Shown: positions 1 through 9,251 of the stretch, piece by piece
Layout of the letters: the number at the start of each line of letters is the position of its first letter
Position numbering within the stretch: position 1 is the stretch's first letter
Origin: Guptibacillus spartinae
GTDB lineage: Bacteria > Bacillota > Bacilli > Bacillales > Guptibacillaceae
Direction: 5' to 3'
NCBI RefSeq assembly: GCF_028610625.1
Contig: NZ_JAQQWU010000006.1
Location: forward strand, 179,446 to 243,445
DNA: 64,000 bases
Translations under genes and position numbers: made by a program
The notes under the pieces: model-generated
Told to the model about the DNA's origin: nothing
Seen by the model: the letters and a program-made list of their open reading frames with translations, nothing else
The model's database searches: none

Positions 1-464
1 AAGAGTTATATTTGCAAGCGAGTAGATTAACATTTAAAACGCATGATAATGCGAGTGGTGAGCAGTACTTACGTGAGTTACTTGCTATCAACCCTGCTCA
101 TATTGAAGCCGCGAAGACGCTAGCTGCTTACTTGAAAACTGAGGAACGTTATGAAGATATTTTAGACCTTCTCAAAAACATTGAGGAAGGTGATCAGAAC
201 GATCCATACCTTGATTGGTCAGCAGCGACAGCATATGCGCAGGTAGAAGAGTATAAAGATGCCATAAAACGCTATGAAAACGCATATACTTATTTCAGAC
301 AGGATCCAATCTTCCTGGAGGAATATGGTGCGTTCTTAATTGAAGAAGGTAGAAGAGAGGAAGCAGTGAAAGCTTTCAAGCTTGCTCTAGAGTTAGACCC
401 ATCACTCGTCCATCTTGAAGAAGAAATTTTGCGATTTGAAGAGGAAACTTTTAAAGAGGATTAA
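1..464 (+). CDS. ypiA: TPR protein YpiA (3' part only)
   Basis: The reading frame is open from the first bases of the window (codons from position 3), so this is the C-terminal part of a longer gene. The visible ~154 residues form helical tetratricopeptide-type repeats (for example NPAHIEAAKTLAAYL and DPIFLEEYGAFLIEEGR). TPR domains are protein-protein interaction scaffolds; the specific role of YpiA is not known to me. It lies immediately before ypiB, as in B. subtilis, and this synteny is the main reason for the name. The internal TTG at 12 is unlikely to be a real start. Confidence 0.8.
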   Translation, partial: ELYLQASRLTFKTHDNASGEQYLRELLAINPAHIEAAKTLAAYLKTEERYEDILDLLKNIEEGDQNDPYLDWSAATAYAQVEEYKDAIKRYENAYTYFRQDPIFLEEYGAFLIEEGRREEAVKAFKLALELDPSLVHLEEEILRFEEETFKED

Positions 465-531
465 AGGGAAGAAGGAAATTTATCTTCAATGACGAATTCT
501 TACATTAGGAAAATCTCAGGGAGGAATCGCT

Positions 532-1068
532 ATGAGCAGCTCCGTTTCTGTCGTTGAAAAGAAAGACTTTCTGAAATGGTTTTTAAAGAAATATCAAGTA
601 AAGAAACGTGAATGTGTCTGGCTACTGAATTATTTAATAAGTGATGAAGTGTTGATGGGAAATGTTCATTTTGTTGAAAATGCTGAATTTTGTCCAAAAG
701 CACTTGTGATTTCCACTCATTGCGTGGAAAATGCTCCTTTTCGTTTCTATAAACACAACATCATCACGACAGACCCTGAAAAGTCTTTTCATGATATTCG
801 CTTGAATCAGGACGAGCCTATTTACATCCAGCTAAACTTCAAAAGTAAAAATGTGTCTCCCCATTACGTAGCTGTACTGGAAGAGAATCCATTTTTACCT
901 GAGAATATGGCAGCTGATAAAAAGTATTCGTTCATGGCTGAAATGGTTCTCGATGAATCATTTACGCGATTTAAAAAGGAATCCATTCTAAAACAAATTG
1001 ATGAGGCGCTGGATCGAAATGATGAAATGGCGTTTATTCACTTAAGCAAGCAATTAAGTAATTTATAA
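532..1068 (+). CDS. ypiB: UPF0302 family protein YpiB
   Basis: 178-residue cytosolic protein matching the length and position of B. subtilis YpiB (UPF0302, YpiB-like N-terminal domain). The N-terminal half carries the family pattern [13 protein letters not shown]...ECVWLLNYL, and the C-terminus ends in a small helical [14 protein letters not shown] segment. A clear GGGAGG ribosome site lies 7 bases before the ATG. The gene is followed at once by a strong terminator, so it ends the ypiA-ypiB transcript. Its biochemical role is not established to my knowledge. Confidence 0.85.
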   Translation: MSSSVSVVEKKDFLKWFLKKYQVKKRECVWLLNYLISDEVLMGNVHFVENAEFCPKALVISTHCVENAPFRFYKHNIITTDPEKSFHDIRLNQDEPIYIQLNFKSKNVSPHYVAVLEENPFLPENMAADKKYSFMAEMVLDESFTRFKKESILKQIDEALDRNDEMAFIHLSKQLSNL

Positions 1069-1093
1069 CCCTTGAAGCATTCAAGGGTTTTTT
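1069..1093 (+). terminator. Rho-independent terminator after ypiB
   Basis: Perfect 8-bp stem CCCTTGAA/TTCAAGGG with a 3-base loop followed by TTTTTT directly after the ypiB stop codon. Confidence 0.9.
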
Positions 1094-1242
1094 GTTTGGT
1101 TTAATTATATAGATGTTTGGAACGTGCGTTCGAGGAAATCTCTTCAGTCGCGTCTTAACAGATGATATACTAGAAACTGATATGTAAGAGAGATTTGATG
1201 AACCATGTTAACGAAAGCGTTGTAAGTAAAGGAGGTAGCTTG

Positions 1243-2073
1243 TTGATTCGAAGATTGACTAGTAAAGATATTCCCATCATTAAAGAAATGCCAACGGGTT
1301 TAAAAGAAGATTATGTTGGTCGAATACTACAGAGGCTCTTGGAAGAAGAGACCTTGCTGGGCTATTTTTATAAAGAAAAGCTTGTTGGTATAGCCGGCAT
1401 GACGATCTTTGAACGGGAAGCAGTCGTTCTAGGGCGGTTACGTACACATGCTGATTATCGTAACCAGGGAATTGCTTCTGCCTTAATGAAAGCCTTGCAG
1501 AAGGAAGCATGTCATCATAGGCTGATCTCCTGGGTTGGTTATGCTACAGAAGAGTACAACACGCCAGGTAATCGTTTAGCACCACATTTAAAGATGAAAC
1601 TTGAAGCAAAAGTTGTGTCTTCACGCGTCAGTCCCTATGTTATGATAGGACAAAATAAGACAGAGCCTTTCAAACGAGTAGTGGCAGCAGATAAAAAAAT
1701 AACGATCGAAACATATTGGAAGAAAAATGAATCGGACTTTTTTCCTTACTCTATCTATTATCCTCTTCCATTTATGCCTATTCTCTCTTCATCTTATTTA
1801 AATCAAGTAGAGCTGTTTGTGAATGGTAGTGGCGGGTTTATGATTATGAAAGAAGAGAAAGGTGCTTCCTATTTACATCTGAAAGTTTTTAATGAAACAA
1901 CCCTTTACTCTAAAGAATTGTGGGAAACGGTTAATGCGTATGCTAGTGAAGAGGCAAGAACCATTTGGGTAGATTTACCCTTGCAACAAGCAAAGTGGCT
2001 AGAACCTTATTCGCATCAAACCGTATGGCATTTATATGGACAAAAAAGGAGTTTGCAAAATGAAATGGACTGA
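1243..2073 (+). CDS. GNAT family N-acetyltransferase with extra C-terminal domain
   Basis: The first ~130 residues look like a GNAT acyl-CoA transferase: a start strand LIRRLT, a central LVGIAGMTIFE strand, and the acetyl-CoA loop region YRNQGIASALMKALQKEA (Q/R-x-x-G-x-A type). The remaining ~140 residues have no domain I recognise. The open frame begins at TTG 1195, but AAAGGAGG at 1229-1235 points to TTG 1243 (spacing 7). The stop overlaps the ypiF start by 14 bases, so the two are probably translationally coupled. The substrate is unknown. This gene is not part of the B. subtilis ypiB-ypiF interval as I remember it. Confidence 0.75.
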   Translation: MIRRLTSKDIPIIKEMPTGLKEDYVGRILQRLLEEETLLGYFYKEKLVGIAGMTIFEREAVVLGRLRTHADYRNQGIASALMKALQKEACHHRLISWVGYATEEYNTPGNRLAPHLKMKLEAKVVSSRVSPYVMIGQNKTEPFKRVVAADKKITIETYWKKNESDFFPYSIYYPLPFMPILSSSYLNQVELFVNGSGGFMIMKEEKGASYLHLKVFNETTLYSKELWETVNAYASEEARTIWVDLPLQQAKWLEPYSHQTVWHLYGQKRSLQNEMD

Positions 2074-2530
2074 ATCAGACATCGCATTGTTTGAAAAAGA
2101 AAAAGAATATGTTGATACAGCGGTTCTTCCACTCGTACCAATTTCGATGACGAGCAGCTTGAAAACCACAGTTTCTATGGGAGAATATATTTCCATTATA
2201 TCAAGTGAACTAGAACGACAATTAAAAGGTCGTCTACTATTACTCCCTGCCTTTACATATTTAAGTTCAGAGGAACAAGAGACAACGAAGAACCGTTTGA
2301 AAAAAGTAGAGGAAGAATTAAAGCTTGGTGGTATACAGCATATTATCTCGTTAACTGCTGATGTAAATTGGAAGCAGGTGGAGGATCAGGTTTCAAGTGC
2401 GCTCTTATGGATGCCTGCCATTCCACTTGAACACATGGATGAACAATACAAGATGGAAACGGTATCAGCTCAAGTAAAGCAAGTTTTACAATTTGTAACA
2501 AATACGTGGCAAAGTAATATAAATAGTTGA
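2060..2530 (+). CDS. ypiF: YpiF family protein (DUF2487)
   Basis: 156-residue protein starting MKWTESDIALF, matching the position of ypiF just before qcrA in Bacillus. Start chosen at ATG 2060 because AAGGAG lies at 2046-2051; the longer frame to 2036 overlaps the previous gene without a ribosome site. No transmembrane segment or catalytic motif is visible. In B. subtilis ypiF neighbours the cytochrome bc genes, but a new promoter follows here, so it is not simply the first qcr gene. Function unknown. Confidence 0.75.
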   Translation: MKWTESDIALFEKEKEYVDTAVLPLVPISMTSSLKTTVSMGEYISIISSELERQLKGRLLLLPAFTYLSSEEQETTKNRLKKVEEELKLGGIQHIISLTADVNWKQVEDQVSSALLWMPAIPLEHMDEQYKMETVSAQVKQVLQFVTNTWQSNINS

Positions 2531-2560
2531 TTTGTGGCATGCTAAAGACCAATCAGAATA

Positions 2561-2590
2561 TTGACAGAGCAAGAGTGACTACGCTATCAT
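2561..2590 (+). promoter_or_regulatory. Probable sigma-A promoter for qcrABC
   Basis: TTGACA at 2561-2566 and TATCAT at 2585-2590, spacing 18, about 75 bases before the qcrA start. The qcrA start has a GGGGGGAAA ribosome site. Confidence 0.65.
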
Positions 2591-2663
2591 AGGAATGTCC
2601 TAGTTATATGTGTATTCGATTTTTGTCCGGCTGGACTGACTTCATAGGATAGGGGGGAAACCA

Positions 2664-3161
2664 ATGGCGAAGAAGAAGGAAGTAACAAGACGCCAATTTC
2701 TAAACTACAGCCTGACTGGTGTCGGCGGTTTTATGGCAGCAGGGATGCTCATGCCGATGGTTCGTTTTGCAATTGATCCATTGTTAAAAGAAGGAGCCAA
2801 GCAGGAGTTTGTACCTGTAATGGACACAAGTGAGATTACGAACAAACCAGTTCGTAAAGAATTCAAAATTGACCAGGTTGATGGTTGGTATGAATCTGAG
2901 GTCACTCAATCCGCCTGGGTTTACAAAGATGAAAAAGACGAAATTGTCGCTCTTTCACCAGTTTGTAAACACCTGGGCTGTACGGTAGACTGGGCTTCAA
3001 ATGCAGCATATCCAGATCAGTTTTATTGTCCGTGCCACGGTGGCCGTTACACAAAAGATGGTGTGAATGTAAAAGGAACACCACCTCTTGCGCCGCTTGA
3101 TGTTTACAACAAGAAAGTTGAAGATGGAAAACTTTACCTCGGAAAACCTGAACCACGTTAG
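2664..3161 (+). CDS. qcrA: Menaquinol:cytochrome c reductase Rieske iron-sulfur subunit
   Basis: 165-residue Rieske protein of the bc complex, which passes electrons from menaquinol to cytochrome c in the membrane. The N-terminus has a twin-basic RRQFLNYS motif followed by a hydrophobic stretch, giving a Tat-type signal anchor. The [2Fe-2S] ligands are in CKHLGC and CPCHGG, each with one Cys and one His ligand and an extra disulfide Cys. The length equals that of B. subtilis QcrA. It is the first gene of qcrABC; qcrB starts 13 bases after its stop. Confidence 0.97.
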   Translation: MAKKKEVTRRQFLNYSLTGVGGFMAAGMLMPMVRFAIDPLLKEGAKQEFVPVMDTSEITNKPVRKEFKIDQVDGWYESEVTQSAWVYKDEKDEIVALSPVCKHLGCTVDWASNAAYPDQFYCPCHGGRYTKDGVNVKGTPPLAPLDVYNKKVEDGKLYLGKPEPR

Positions 3162-3173
3162 GGGGCGTAATCT

Positions 3174-3845
3174 ATGTTAAATAAGATCTATGATTGGGTA
3201 GATGAACGCTTAGATATTACGCCAATGTGGCGCGATATTGCAGATCACGAAGTGCCAGAGCACGTTAACCCAGCTCACCACTTTTCAGCGTTTGTTTATT
3301 GTTTCGGCGGTTTAACGTTTTTTATTACCGTTATTCAAATTCTATCCGGGATGTTCCTTACAATGTACTATGTACCTGATATTGTGAACGCCTGGGAGTC
3401 TGTCTACTATCTTCAAAATGAAGTAGCATTCGGACAAATTGTAAGGGGAATGCACCACTGGGGAGCCAGTCTCGTTATCGTTATGATGTTTCTACATACC
3501 CTTCGCGTATTCTTTACCGGCTCTTACAAAAAACCTCGTGAATTAAACTGGGTAGTTGGTGTATTGATTTTCTTCGTTATGCTTGGTTTAGGATTTACGG
3601 GATATCTTTTACCATGGGATATGAAAGCGCTATTCGCGACAAAAGTTGGTCTTGAAATTGCGGTTACAATCCCTGTAGTAGGTGAATGGGCTAAGACCCT
3701 ACTAGCAGGTGGAGAAATCATCGGGGCGCAAACTCTAGCACGATTCTTTGCGATTCACGTTTTCTTCTTACCAGCTGCACTTCTTGGGTTGCTTGCTGCT
3801 CACTTTATCATGATTCGTAAACAGGGTATTTCTGGCCCTCTATAA
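3174..3845 (+). CDS. qcrB: Menaquinol:cytochrome c reductase cytochrome b subunit
   Basis: 223-residue cytochrome b6-type protein with four transmembrane helices. Heme-ligand histidines are visible in GMHHWGASLVIVMMFLHTLR and in the fourth helix (FFAIHVFFLPAALLGLLAAHF). The PWDMKA segment after GFTGYLL is typical of the quinol-site region. The length matches the split cytochrome b6-type subunit of Bacillus, with the remaining helices supplied by QcrC. It is part of the qcrABC operon. Confidence 0.97.
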   Translation: MLNKIYDWVDERLDITPMWRDIADHEVPEHVNPAHHFSAFVYCFGGLTFFITVIQILSGMFLTMYYVPDIVNAWESVYYLQNEVAFGQIVRGMHHWGASLVIVMMFLHTLRVFFTGSYKKPRELNWVVGVLIFFVMLGLGFTGYLLPWDMKALFATKVGLEIAVTIPVVGEWAKTLLAGGEIIGAQTLARFFAIHVFFLPAALLGLLAAHFIMIRKQGISGPL

Positions 3846-3908
3846 GACGTATTTTCGGAACTTATATTTAATTGACGACACAATTTTTTATACGAAGGAG
3901 GGGGACAG

Positions 3909-4676
3909 ATGCATCGCGGAAAAGGAATGAAGTTTGTTGGCGACTCGCGTATCCCTGCGCAGAGAAAGCCTAACATTCCAAAAGATTATTCAGAGTACCC
4001 CGGCAAAACAGAAGCGTTTTGGCCGAACTTCTTGTTAAAAGAGTGGATGGTAGGGGCGGTATTCCTAATCGGTTACTTAGCTCTAACGATTGCCCATCCA
4101 TCTCCGCTTGAGCGTGTAGCGGACCCTACTGACGCCACGTATACGCCACTTCCTGACTGGTACTTTCTCTTTCTATACCAACTCTTGAAGTACAAATTTG
4201 CAGCTGGTGACTATACGCTTGTAGGTACAGTCGTTATGCCAGGCCTTGCCTTTGGTGCACTTCTTCTAGCTCCATGGCTTGATCGTGGTCCTGAAAGAAG
4301 ACCTGCTAAGCGACCAGTAGCAACAGCATTAATGCTTCTTGGTCTCATTTCAACTGTTTACTTAACATGGGAATCAGTTGTGACGCATGACTGGGAGAAA
4401 GCAGCTAAGCAAGGGGAAATTGTTGAAGCTGAAGTGGACAAAGAGTCCGAAGGTTATGCCATTTATTCTGGGCAATCTTGTATTGGATGCCATGGTGATA
4501 GTCTTCAGGGAGGTTCTGGTCCATCACTTCTTGAAACAAAACAAACGAAAGAATCCATTATGGATATTGCTGTAAACGGAATTGGCGGAATGCCAGCAAA
4601 TGCTTTCAAAGGTTCTGATGAAGAACGTGAAAAGCTAGCTGAATTTATTGCTGAAACGGCTAAAGCAAATCAATAA
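3909..4676 (+). CDS. qcrC: Menaquinol:cytochrome c reductase cytochrome b/c subunit
   Basis: 255-residue fusion of subunit-IV-like membrane helices with a C-terminal cytochrome c domain, the arrangement of Bacillus QcrC. The PDWYFLFLYQLLKYK segment (including the PxWY motif of the quinol site) is followed by two further helices. The heme c is attached at CIGCH near residue 194, with a Met ligand likely in GIGGMPANAF. It ends the operon just before a strong terminator. The ribosome site is AAGGAGGGGG at 3895-3904. Confidence 0.97.
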   Translation: MHRGKGMKFVGDSRIPAQRKPNIPKDYSEYPGKTEAFWPNFLLKEWMVGAVFLIGYLALTIAHPSPLERVADPTDATYTPLPDWYFLFLYQLLKYKFAAGDYTLVGTVVMPGLAFGALLLAPWLDRGPERRPAKRPVATALMLLGLISTVYLTWESVVTHDWEKAAKQGEIVEAEVDKESEGYAIYSGQSCIGCHGDSLQGGSGPSLLETKQTKESIMDIAVNGIGGMPANAFKGSDEEREKLAEFIAETAKANQ

Positions 4677-4680
4677 TATG

Positions 4681-4710
4681 AAAAAGCTGACTGATGCAGT
4701 CAGCTTTTTT
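4681..4710 (+). terminator. Terminator after qcrC
   Basis: AAAAAGCTGACT-GATGC-AGTCAGCTTTTTT hairpin with a T-run, 4 bases after the qcrC stop. Confidence 0.92.
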
Positions 4711-4758
4711 CTAATTTAGCTCGAATTTCTTAAAAAAGCTTTAGAGAAGGAGATCAAC

Positions 4759-5355
4759 ATGATTTCTCAATTCTTTTATTTACTAAAATCAAAACCATTT
4801 CTCGTATTATTGTTGCTCATAAATGTACCGGGGACAATATATGGATATTATTGGTATGGATGGCAACTTGCTGATACAAAGCCGATCTTTCTGCTATTTG
4901 TACCAGATAGTCCAACGGCAAGTCTTTTCTTTTGTGTTATATTAGTTGCATTTCTATTTGGGAAAAATTGGCCTCTTATGGAGGCGCTAGCTGCCGTTAC
5001 GTTATTTAAATATGGCATCTGGGCAGTGGTCATGAATGCTCTTGTCATGGTTGAAACTGGACAACTATCCGGTGTGGCGATTATGCTCATCCTCTCGCAT
5101 TTAGGGATGGCCATTGAAGGCTTGTTATTCACTCCTTTTTATAAAATAAAGCCATGGCATTTAGTGTTAGTTGCGGTTTGGACATTACACAATGATGTGA
5201 TTGATTATGTGTTTGGTCAAATGCCACGCTATTCGATCCTAAGCGAGTACACATCACTAATCGGATATTTTACATTCTGGCTATCGCTAATTTCTTTATC
5301 GCTAGTGTATTTCTTAGCCGTACGAAAAGGAAGCTTTAAGCTCTCAATTCAATAA
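4759..5355 (+). CDS. ypjA: DUF1405 membrane protein YpjA
   Basis: 198-residue integral membrane protein with about five to six hydrophobic segments, starting FLVLLLLINVPGTIYGYYWYG. It has the length and position (after qcrC, before ypjB) of B. subtilis YpjA, DUF1405. The ribosome site GAGAAGGAG precedes the ATG. It lies in an independent unit after the qcr terminator, followed by ypjB 62 bases later. No catalytic motif is visible and its function is unknown. Confidence 0.85.
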   Translation: MISQFFYLLKSKPFLVLLLLINVPGTIYGYYWYGWQLADTKPIFLLFVPDSPTASLFFCVILVAFLFGKNWPLMEALAAVTLFKYGIWAVVMNALVMVETGQLSGVAIMLILSHLGMAIEGLLFTPFYKIKPWHLVLVAVWTLHNDVIDYVFGQMPRYSILSEYTSLIGYFTFWLSLISLSLVYFLAVRKGSFKLSIQ

Positions 5356-5417
5356 GGTGGATGGTCTACTCTTGTCCATTTCTTCATACATTGAAGTAGG
5401 AAGAAGGAGGGACAGGA

Positions 5418-6179
5418 ATGGGTAGACGATGGCTCCTTTTAGTGTTGCTTTTTACGTTCCCGGTAAATGTACATGCTTCACAAGTCGATACGAAACAAGT
5501 CTGGAATGATATAGCCGCAAATGTCCTGGAATTTGGTAAGGAGGAGCAGTTTGATCGATCAAAAATGATGTTAGAAAAGTTTACGAAGGTATTTCCTGGT
5601 GATCAGTCAAGTAAGTTATCAAATACCGAACTTAGAGTGATTCTGAACACACATGATCGTGCGCTGAAAGCTGTGACTTCAATGGATGAAGCAAATGACC
5701 AGCGAATCCAAGCGTTAACAGAATTTCGATTAGCGGTTGATGCACTAGTTACTGAAAAACAGCCGATTTGGCATCAAACAGATGATCAGATACTTCCTCT
5801 AATTAAGGAAATGGCCACTGCAATTGAACATGGTGACGTAGATATTTATAACGCCAGTAAAGACCGTTTTTTAGGGAGTTATAGCGTCATTCGACCAGCG
5901 CTAGCCATTGATCTATCACCAGAAACCCAGCAGCGACTGGATTCTCATATTGCATTTATCGAAAGCTATGCATCAGAACAAAATTCGGAATTAACCGGGC
6001 AGCTTCAAACGATGTATGATGATTTTGATAAAGCTTATCACCCATCTCATTCTGAAGAATCTTCTCTTTTATGGTTAATTATTTCGATTGGTGGAACGAT
6101 TATTTTGACATTGCTTTATGTGATTTATCGAAAATATAAAGGGGAAAAAGAGTCATTGAGGAAGAAACAGGTTGAGTAA
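5418..6179 (+). CDS. ypjB: Sporulation protein YpjB
   Basis: 253 residues. The N-terminus has a signal peptide (MGRRWLLLVLLFTFPVNVHA), the extracytoplasmic body is alpha-helical, and a single C-terminal membrane segment near residues 218-238 (LLWLIISIGGTIILTLLYVIY) is followed by a short basic tail. This architecture and the position match YpjB, a sporulation-associated protein of Bacillus. The ribosome site is AGAAGGAGGG. It probably forms one unit with ypjA. Its biochemical role is not known to me. Confidence 0.8.
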   Translation: MGRRWLLLVLLFTFPVNVHASQVDTKQVWNDIAANVLEFGKEEQFDRSKMMLEKFTKVFPGDQSSKLSNTELRVILNTHDRALKAVTSMDEANDQRIQALTEFRLAVDALVTEKQPIWHQTDDQILPLIKEMATAIEHGDVDIYNASKDRFLGSYSVIRPALAIDLSPETQQRLDSHIAFIESYASEQNSELTGQLQTMYDDFDKAYHPSHSEESSLLWLIISIGGTIILTLLYVIYRKYKGEKESLRKKQVE

Positions 6180-6292
6180 ATTTGAAGATCTTGTGAACCT
6201 GAAACAGTGTAATTGACTTTCCGCATGAATTTGACTAAAATTGACGTTAATAACAGTTCTAATGCAATTACACATGTGATGGAGGAATGAAA

Positions 6293-6970
6293 ATGGCTGG
6301 TTTTTTAATATACTTTGCGCTTTTGTTAATCATTCCACTTTGGGCTCAGGGCCGAGTGAAAAGTGCTTATAAAAAATATTCAAAAGTTCCCAACTCTTCT
6401 GGGATGACTGGTGCTCAAGTAGCTAGAAAAATACTTGATGAAAACGGTTTGTATTCAGTTGGGGTAGAAGAGGTACGAGGTCACCTTTCCGATCATTATG
6501 ATCCTCGCTCTAAAACCGTAAGACTATCATCAGGTAATTTTCATGGGAATTCCGTAGCTGGAGCAGCTATCGCAGCTCACGAAGTAGGTCATGCGATTCA
6601 GGATGAACAAGATTATGCACCGCTTAAATTCCGTCATACGCTTGTTCCGGTTGCGAACCTTGGTTCAAACTTTAGCTATTTTATCATTCTAGCAGGTATC
6701 CTTATGGCTTCTGCAAACTTCATCCTGCTTGGCATCATTTTTATGAGTGCCGCTGTCTTATTCCAATTAGTAACGCTCCCGGTAGAATTTAATGCATCGA
6801 ATAGAGCCATGGAGCAAGTTGTTTCAACTGGTGTCATTCGAAATGATGAAGAAAGAGAAACGAAAAAAGTACTAAACGCAGCAGCGTTAACATATGTAGC
6901 AGCAGCCGTTGTTGCATTATTAGAATTAATGCGCTTTGTGTTTATCTTTATTGGAATGAACGAAGATTAA
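6293..6970 (+). CDS. Membrane zinc metallopeptidase (YugP family)
   Basis: 225-residue membrane protein of the neutral zinc metallopeptidase family typified by B. subtilis YugP. The HEVGH zinc-binding site is at AAHEVGHAIQDEQ near residues 94-106, flanked by an N-terminal membrane helix and C-terminal hydrophobic helices, so the active site faces a membrane-associated pocket. Two ATGs are possible; the second (6293) has GGAGG at ideal spacing and gives the family length. It carries its own terminator, shared with the convergent YitT gene. Substrates are unknown. Confidence 0.88.
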   Translation: MAGFLIYFALLLIIPLWAQGRVKSAYKKYSKVPNSSGMTGAQVARKILDENGLYSVGVEEVRGHLSDHYDPRSKTVRLSSGNFHGNSVAGAAIAAHEVGHAIQDEQDYAPLKFRHTLVPVANLGSNFSYFIILAGILMASANFILLGIIFMSAAVLFQLVTLPVEFNASNRAMEQVVSTGVIRNDEERETKKVLNAAALTYVAAAVVALLELMRFVFIFIGMNED

Positions 6971-6972
6971 TT

Positions 6973-7001
6973 AAAAATCTCGCCAGCTGGCGAGATTTTT
7001 T
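6973..7001. terminator. Bidirectional terminator
   Basis: AAAAATCTCGCC-AGCT-GGCGAGATTTTTT palindrome between two convergent genes; the A/T tails serve both strands. Confidence 0.9.
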
Positions 7002-7050
7002 GTTTTATTCGCTTTTCATTTAAAGAGGGGATCATGGACGAGATGGTAGA

Positions 7051-7923
7051 TTAATGATGTTCAATTGGATTTTTATTTTCATCGAGCGTAAACCCTTCAC
7101 CTAGAACATCGTGTACATCATTTACGGCTACGAATGCATGTGGATCGACCTGTTTAATAATGTTCTTTAACCGAACGATTTCATTCCGTGCAACGACGCA
7201 ATAAAGCACCTCTTTTTGTAATCCGGAAAAACTTCCTTTTCCGTTTAATACCGTCGCACCTCTGTCCATTTGGTTCATAATTGTATCGGCTATTTCTTTA
7301 TTGTTTTCACTTATAATCATTGCGGCTTTAGCTGCGTATGCGCCTTGCTGTATAAAGTCGATTACTCTTGCCGCTACAAAAACGGCTAACAGCGTATACA
7401 TGGCTTCTTTGTAATTTAAATATACAAGAGACAGAGCAATCACACAAAAGTCAAAGACAAACATCGTTCTGCCCATACTCCATCCAACGTATTTTGATCC
7501 GAGTCTTGCGATTATATCTACGCCACCTGTAGTCCCTCCATATCTGAAAATAATACCGAGACCAACCCCAACAAAAACCCCAGCAAATAAGGCCGCAAGT
7601 GTTAAATCATCTTTTAGTGGAATTGAAATTGCTGAATAATGCTGGAAAATCCATAGAAATAAAGATAAGGAAACGGTTCCAATAATCGTATAAATAAATG
7701 CTTTTCGACCGAGCAACTTCCATCCAATTAGAAATAAGGGAATGTTAAGGACAAGATTTGAAATGGCTGGGTCTATCTTAAAAAGAAAGTAAAGTAGCAA
7801 CGTAATGCCAGTGAAACCACCTTCAGCCAAATTGTTCTCCATATTAAAATGTACAAGTCCAAAAGCAAATATCGCAGAGCCTAATAGGATATAAAAAACG
7901 TTCTTTATCCGTATACCTTCCAT
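7051..7923 (-). CDS. ypjC: YitT family membrane protein (YpjC position)
   Basis: 290-residue protein with five to six hydrophobic helices in the first ~200 residues (FYILLGSAIFAFGLVHF onward, with the GGTTGGVDIIAR signature of the YitT family) and a soluble C-terminal DUF2179 domain (GATVLNGKGSFSG, IVRLKNIIKQVDPHAFVAVNDVHDVLG). The position between ypjB and ypjD corresponds to B. subtilis ypjC. It is transcribed against its neighbours and ends at the bidirectional terminator. The transported solute, if any, is unknown. Confidence 0.85.
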   Translation of the reverse strand: MEGIRIKNVFYILLGSAIFAFGLVHFNMENNLAEGGFTGITLLLYFLFKIDPAISNLVLNIPLFLIGWKLLGRKAFIYTIIGTVSLSLFLWIFQHYSAISIPLKDDLTLAALFAGVFVGVGLGIIFRYGGTTGGVDIIARLGSKYVGWSMGRTMFVFDFCVIALSLVYLNYKEAMYTLLAVFVAARVIDFIQQGAYAAKAAMIISENNKEIADTIMNQMDRGATVLNGKGSFSGLQKEVLYCVVARNEIVRLKNIIKQVDPHAFVAVNDVHDVLGEGFTLDENKNPIEHH

Positions 7924-8098
7924 CTAACACACTCCTCATTAGTCAACCAACAGACTTCATTATAATCAACTCGTGAGCATGTAGCAATTTCATTTTGATA
8001 AACATGATTTAGGTTTATGAGAAAAATTCAAGTGAAACATTTGTCAAATGTACTTCTTTTAGCTAACATAAGAACTGATATGAAAGGTGGAATAGTCA

Positions 8099-8440
8099 GT
8101 GGCGAAACGAACAATCGATGACATGCAAAAAGAGGTAGATCAATACATAAGTCAATTTAAAGAGGGTTATTTCAGCCCACTCGCCATGCTTGCTAGAATG
8201 ACAGAAGAACTTGGTGAGCTTGCTCGCGAAATCAATCATTATCATGGAGAAAAACCCAAAAAGAATAGCGAAGAAGAACGAACAATTGAAGATGAGATGG
8301 GTGATCTTCTATTTGTGCTTACTTGTTTTGCAAATTCGTTAGACGTTGATCTTGACGAAGCGTTTGGGAAGGTGATGGTCAAATTCCAAACTCGAGACAA
8401 GGATCGCTGGACAAAGATTGAAAAGGAGAGTGGCGAATGA
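8099..8440 (+). CDS. ypjD: MazG-family nucleotide pyrophosphohydrolase YpjD
   Basis: 113-residue single MazG domain. The metal-binding residues are visible in the [10 protein letters not shown] motif and in the downstream [16 protein letters not shown] (E-x-x-D type). Such enzymes hydrolyse nucleoside triphosphates to monophosphates and act as housecleaning enzymes. GTG start at 8099 with GAAAGGTGG upstream. It overlaps dapB by ATGA and opens the long dapB-mgsA-bsh-cca-birA unit. Confidence 0.88.
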   Translation: MAKRTIDDMQKEVDQYISQFKEGYFSPLAMLARMTEELGELAREINHYHGEKPKKNSEEERTIEDEMGDLLFVLTCFANSLDVDLDEAFGKVMVKFQTRDKDRWTKIEKESGE

Positions 8441-9240
8441 TGGAAAATGTAAAAATTGTTATCGCAGGACCACGAGGAAATATGGGGAGGGAAGCAGTGA
8501 AACTTGTTGATCGGACAGCGCATTTCAAGTTAATGGCTGCGGTAGATCGAAAGGATTCGGGAGAAACGGTGGCAGATATTAGCGGACTTCCATCACTAGA
8601 TGCACCAATCTATACAGATCTTGATCAATGTTTGTCTGAGGTTGAGTGCGACGTGTTGATTGATTTAACCACTCCTGAGTACGGAAAAAAACACATGGAA
8701 ATTGCATTCCAACACGGTGTTCGCCCTGTAGTTGGAACAACTGGTTTTTCAAATGAAGATGTCGAAGAATTATCTAAAACGGCTGATGAAAAAGGACTTG
8801 GTGCAATTATTGCCCCAAACTTTGCAATCGGCGCAGTGCTGATGATGAAATTCGCAACAATGGCGGCAAAATATTTCTCAGATGTAGAAATTATTGAACA
8901 ACATCATGACCGGAAACTAGATGCCCCCTCTGGAACAGCTGTAAAAACTGCAAAAATGATTTCAGAAGTACGAGATGAAAAGAAGCAAGGTCATGAAGAC
9001 GAGCGTGAGGATCTTGCGGGCGCTCGCGGTGCAGATTATGAAGGCATGCGTATTCATAGCGTTCGTTTGCCAGGTCTCGTGGCTCACCAAGAAGTTCTGT
9101 TTGGAGGAGAAGGACAAACTTTAAAAATTCGTCATGATTCAATGAACCGAGCTTCTTTTATGCCTGGTGTGCAGCTTGCTGTGGAAACCGTCTTGAAAAT
9201 TGATCAGCTTGTTTACGGCCTTGAAAATATAATGGAGTAG
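8437..9240 (+). CDS. dapB: 4-hydroxy-tetrahydrodipicolinate reductase
   Basis: 267-residue DapB, which reduces 4-hydroxy-tetrahydrodipicolinate with NAD(P)H in diaminopimelate/lysine synthesis; the pathway also supplies spore dipicolinate precursors. Visible motifs are the nucleotide-binding loop [13 protein letters not shown] near residue 10, the catalytic [15 protein letters not shown] region around residue 150 (HH plus the conserved K and SGT), and the C-terminal tetramerisation segment. ATG 8437 overlaps the ypjD stop by ATGA. mgsA follows 11 bases later. Confidence 0.96.
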   Translation: MMENVKIVIAGPRGNMGREAVKLVDRTAHFKLMAAVDRKDSGETVADISGLPSLDAPIYTDLDQCLSEVECDVLIDLTTPEYGKKHMEIAFQHGVRPVVGTTGFSNEDVEELSKTADEKGLGAIIAPNFAIGAVLMMKFATMAAKYFSDVEIIEQHHDRKLDAPSGTAVKTAKMISEVRDEKKQGHEDEREDLAGARGADYEGMRIHSVRLPGLVAHQEVLFGGEGQTLKIRHDSMNRASFMPGVQLAVETVLKIDQLVYGLENIME

Positions 9241-9251
9241 GGGATGTTCTG

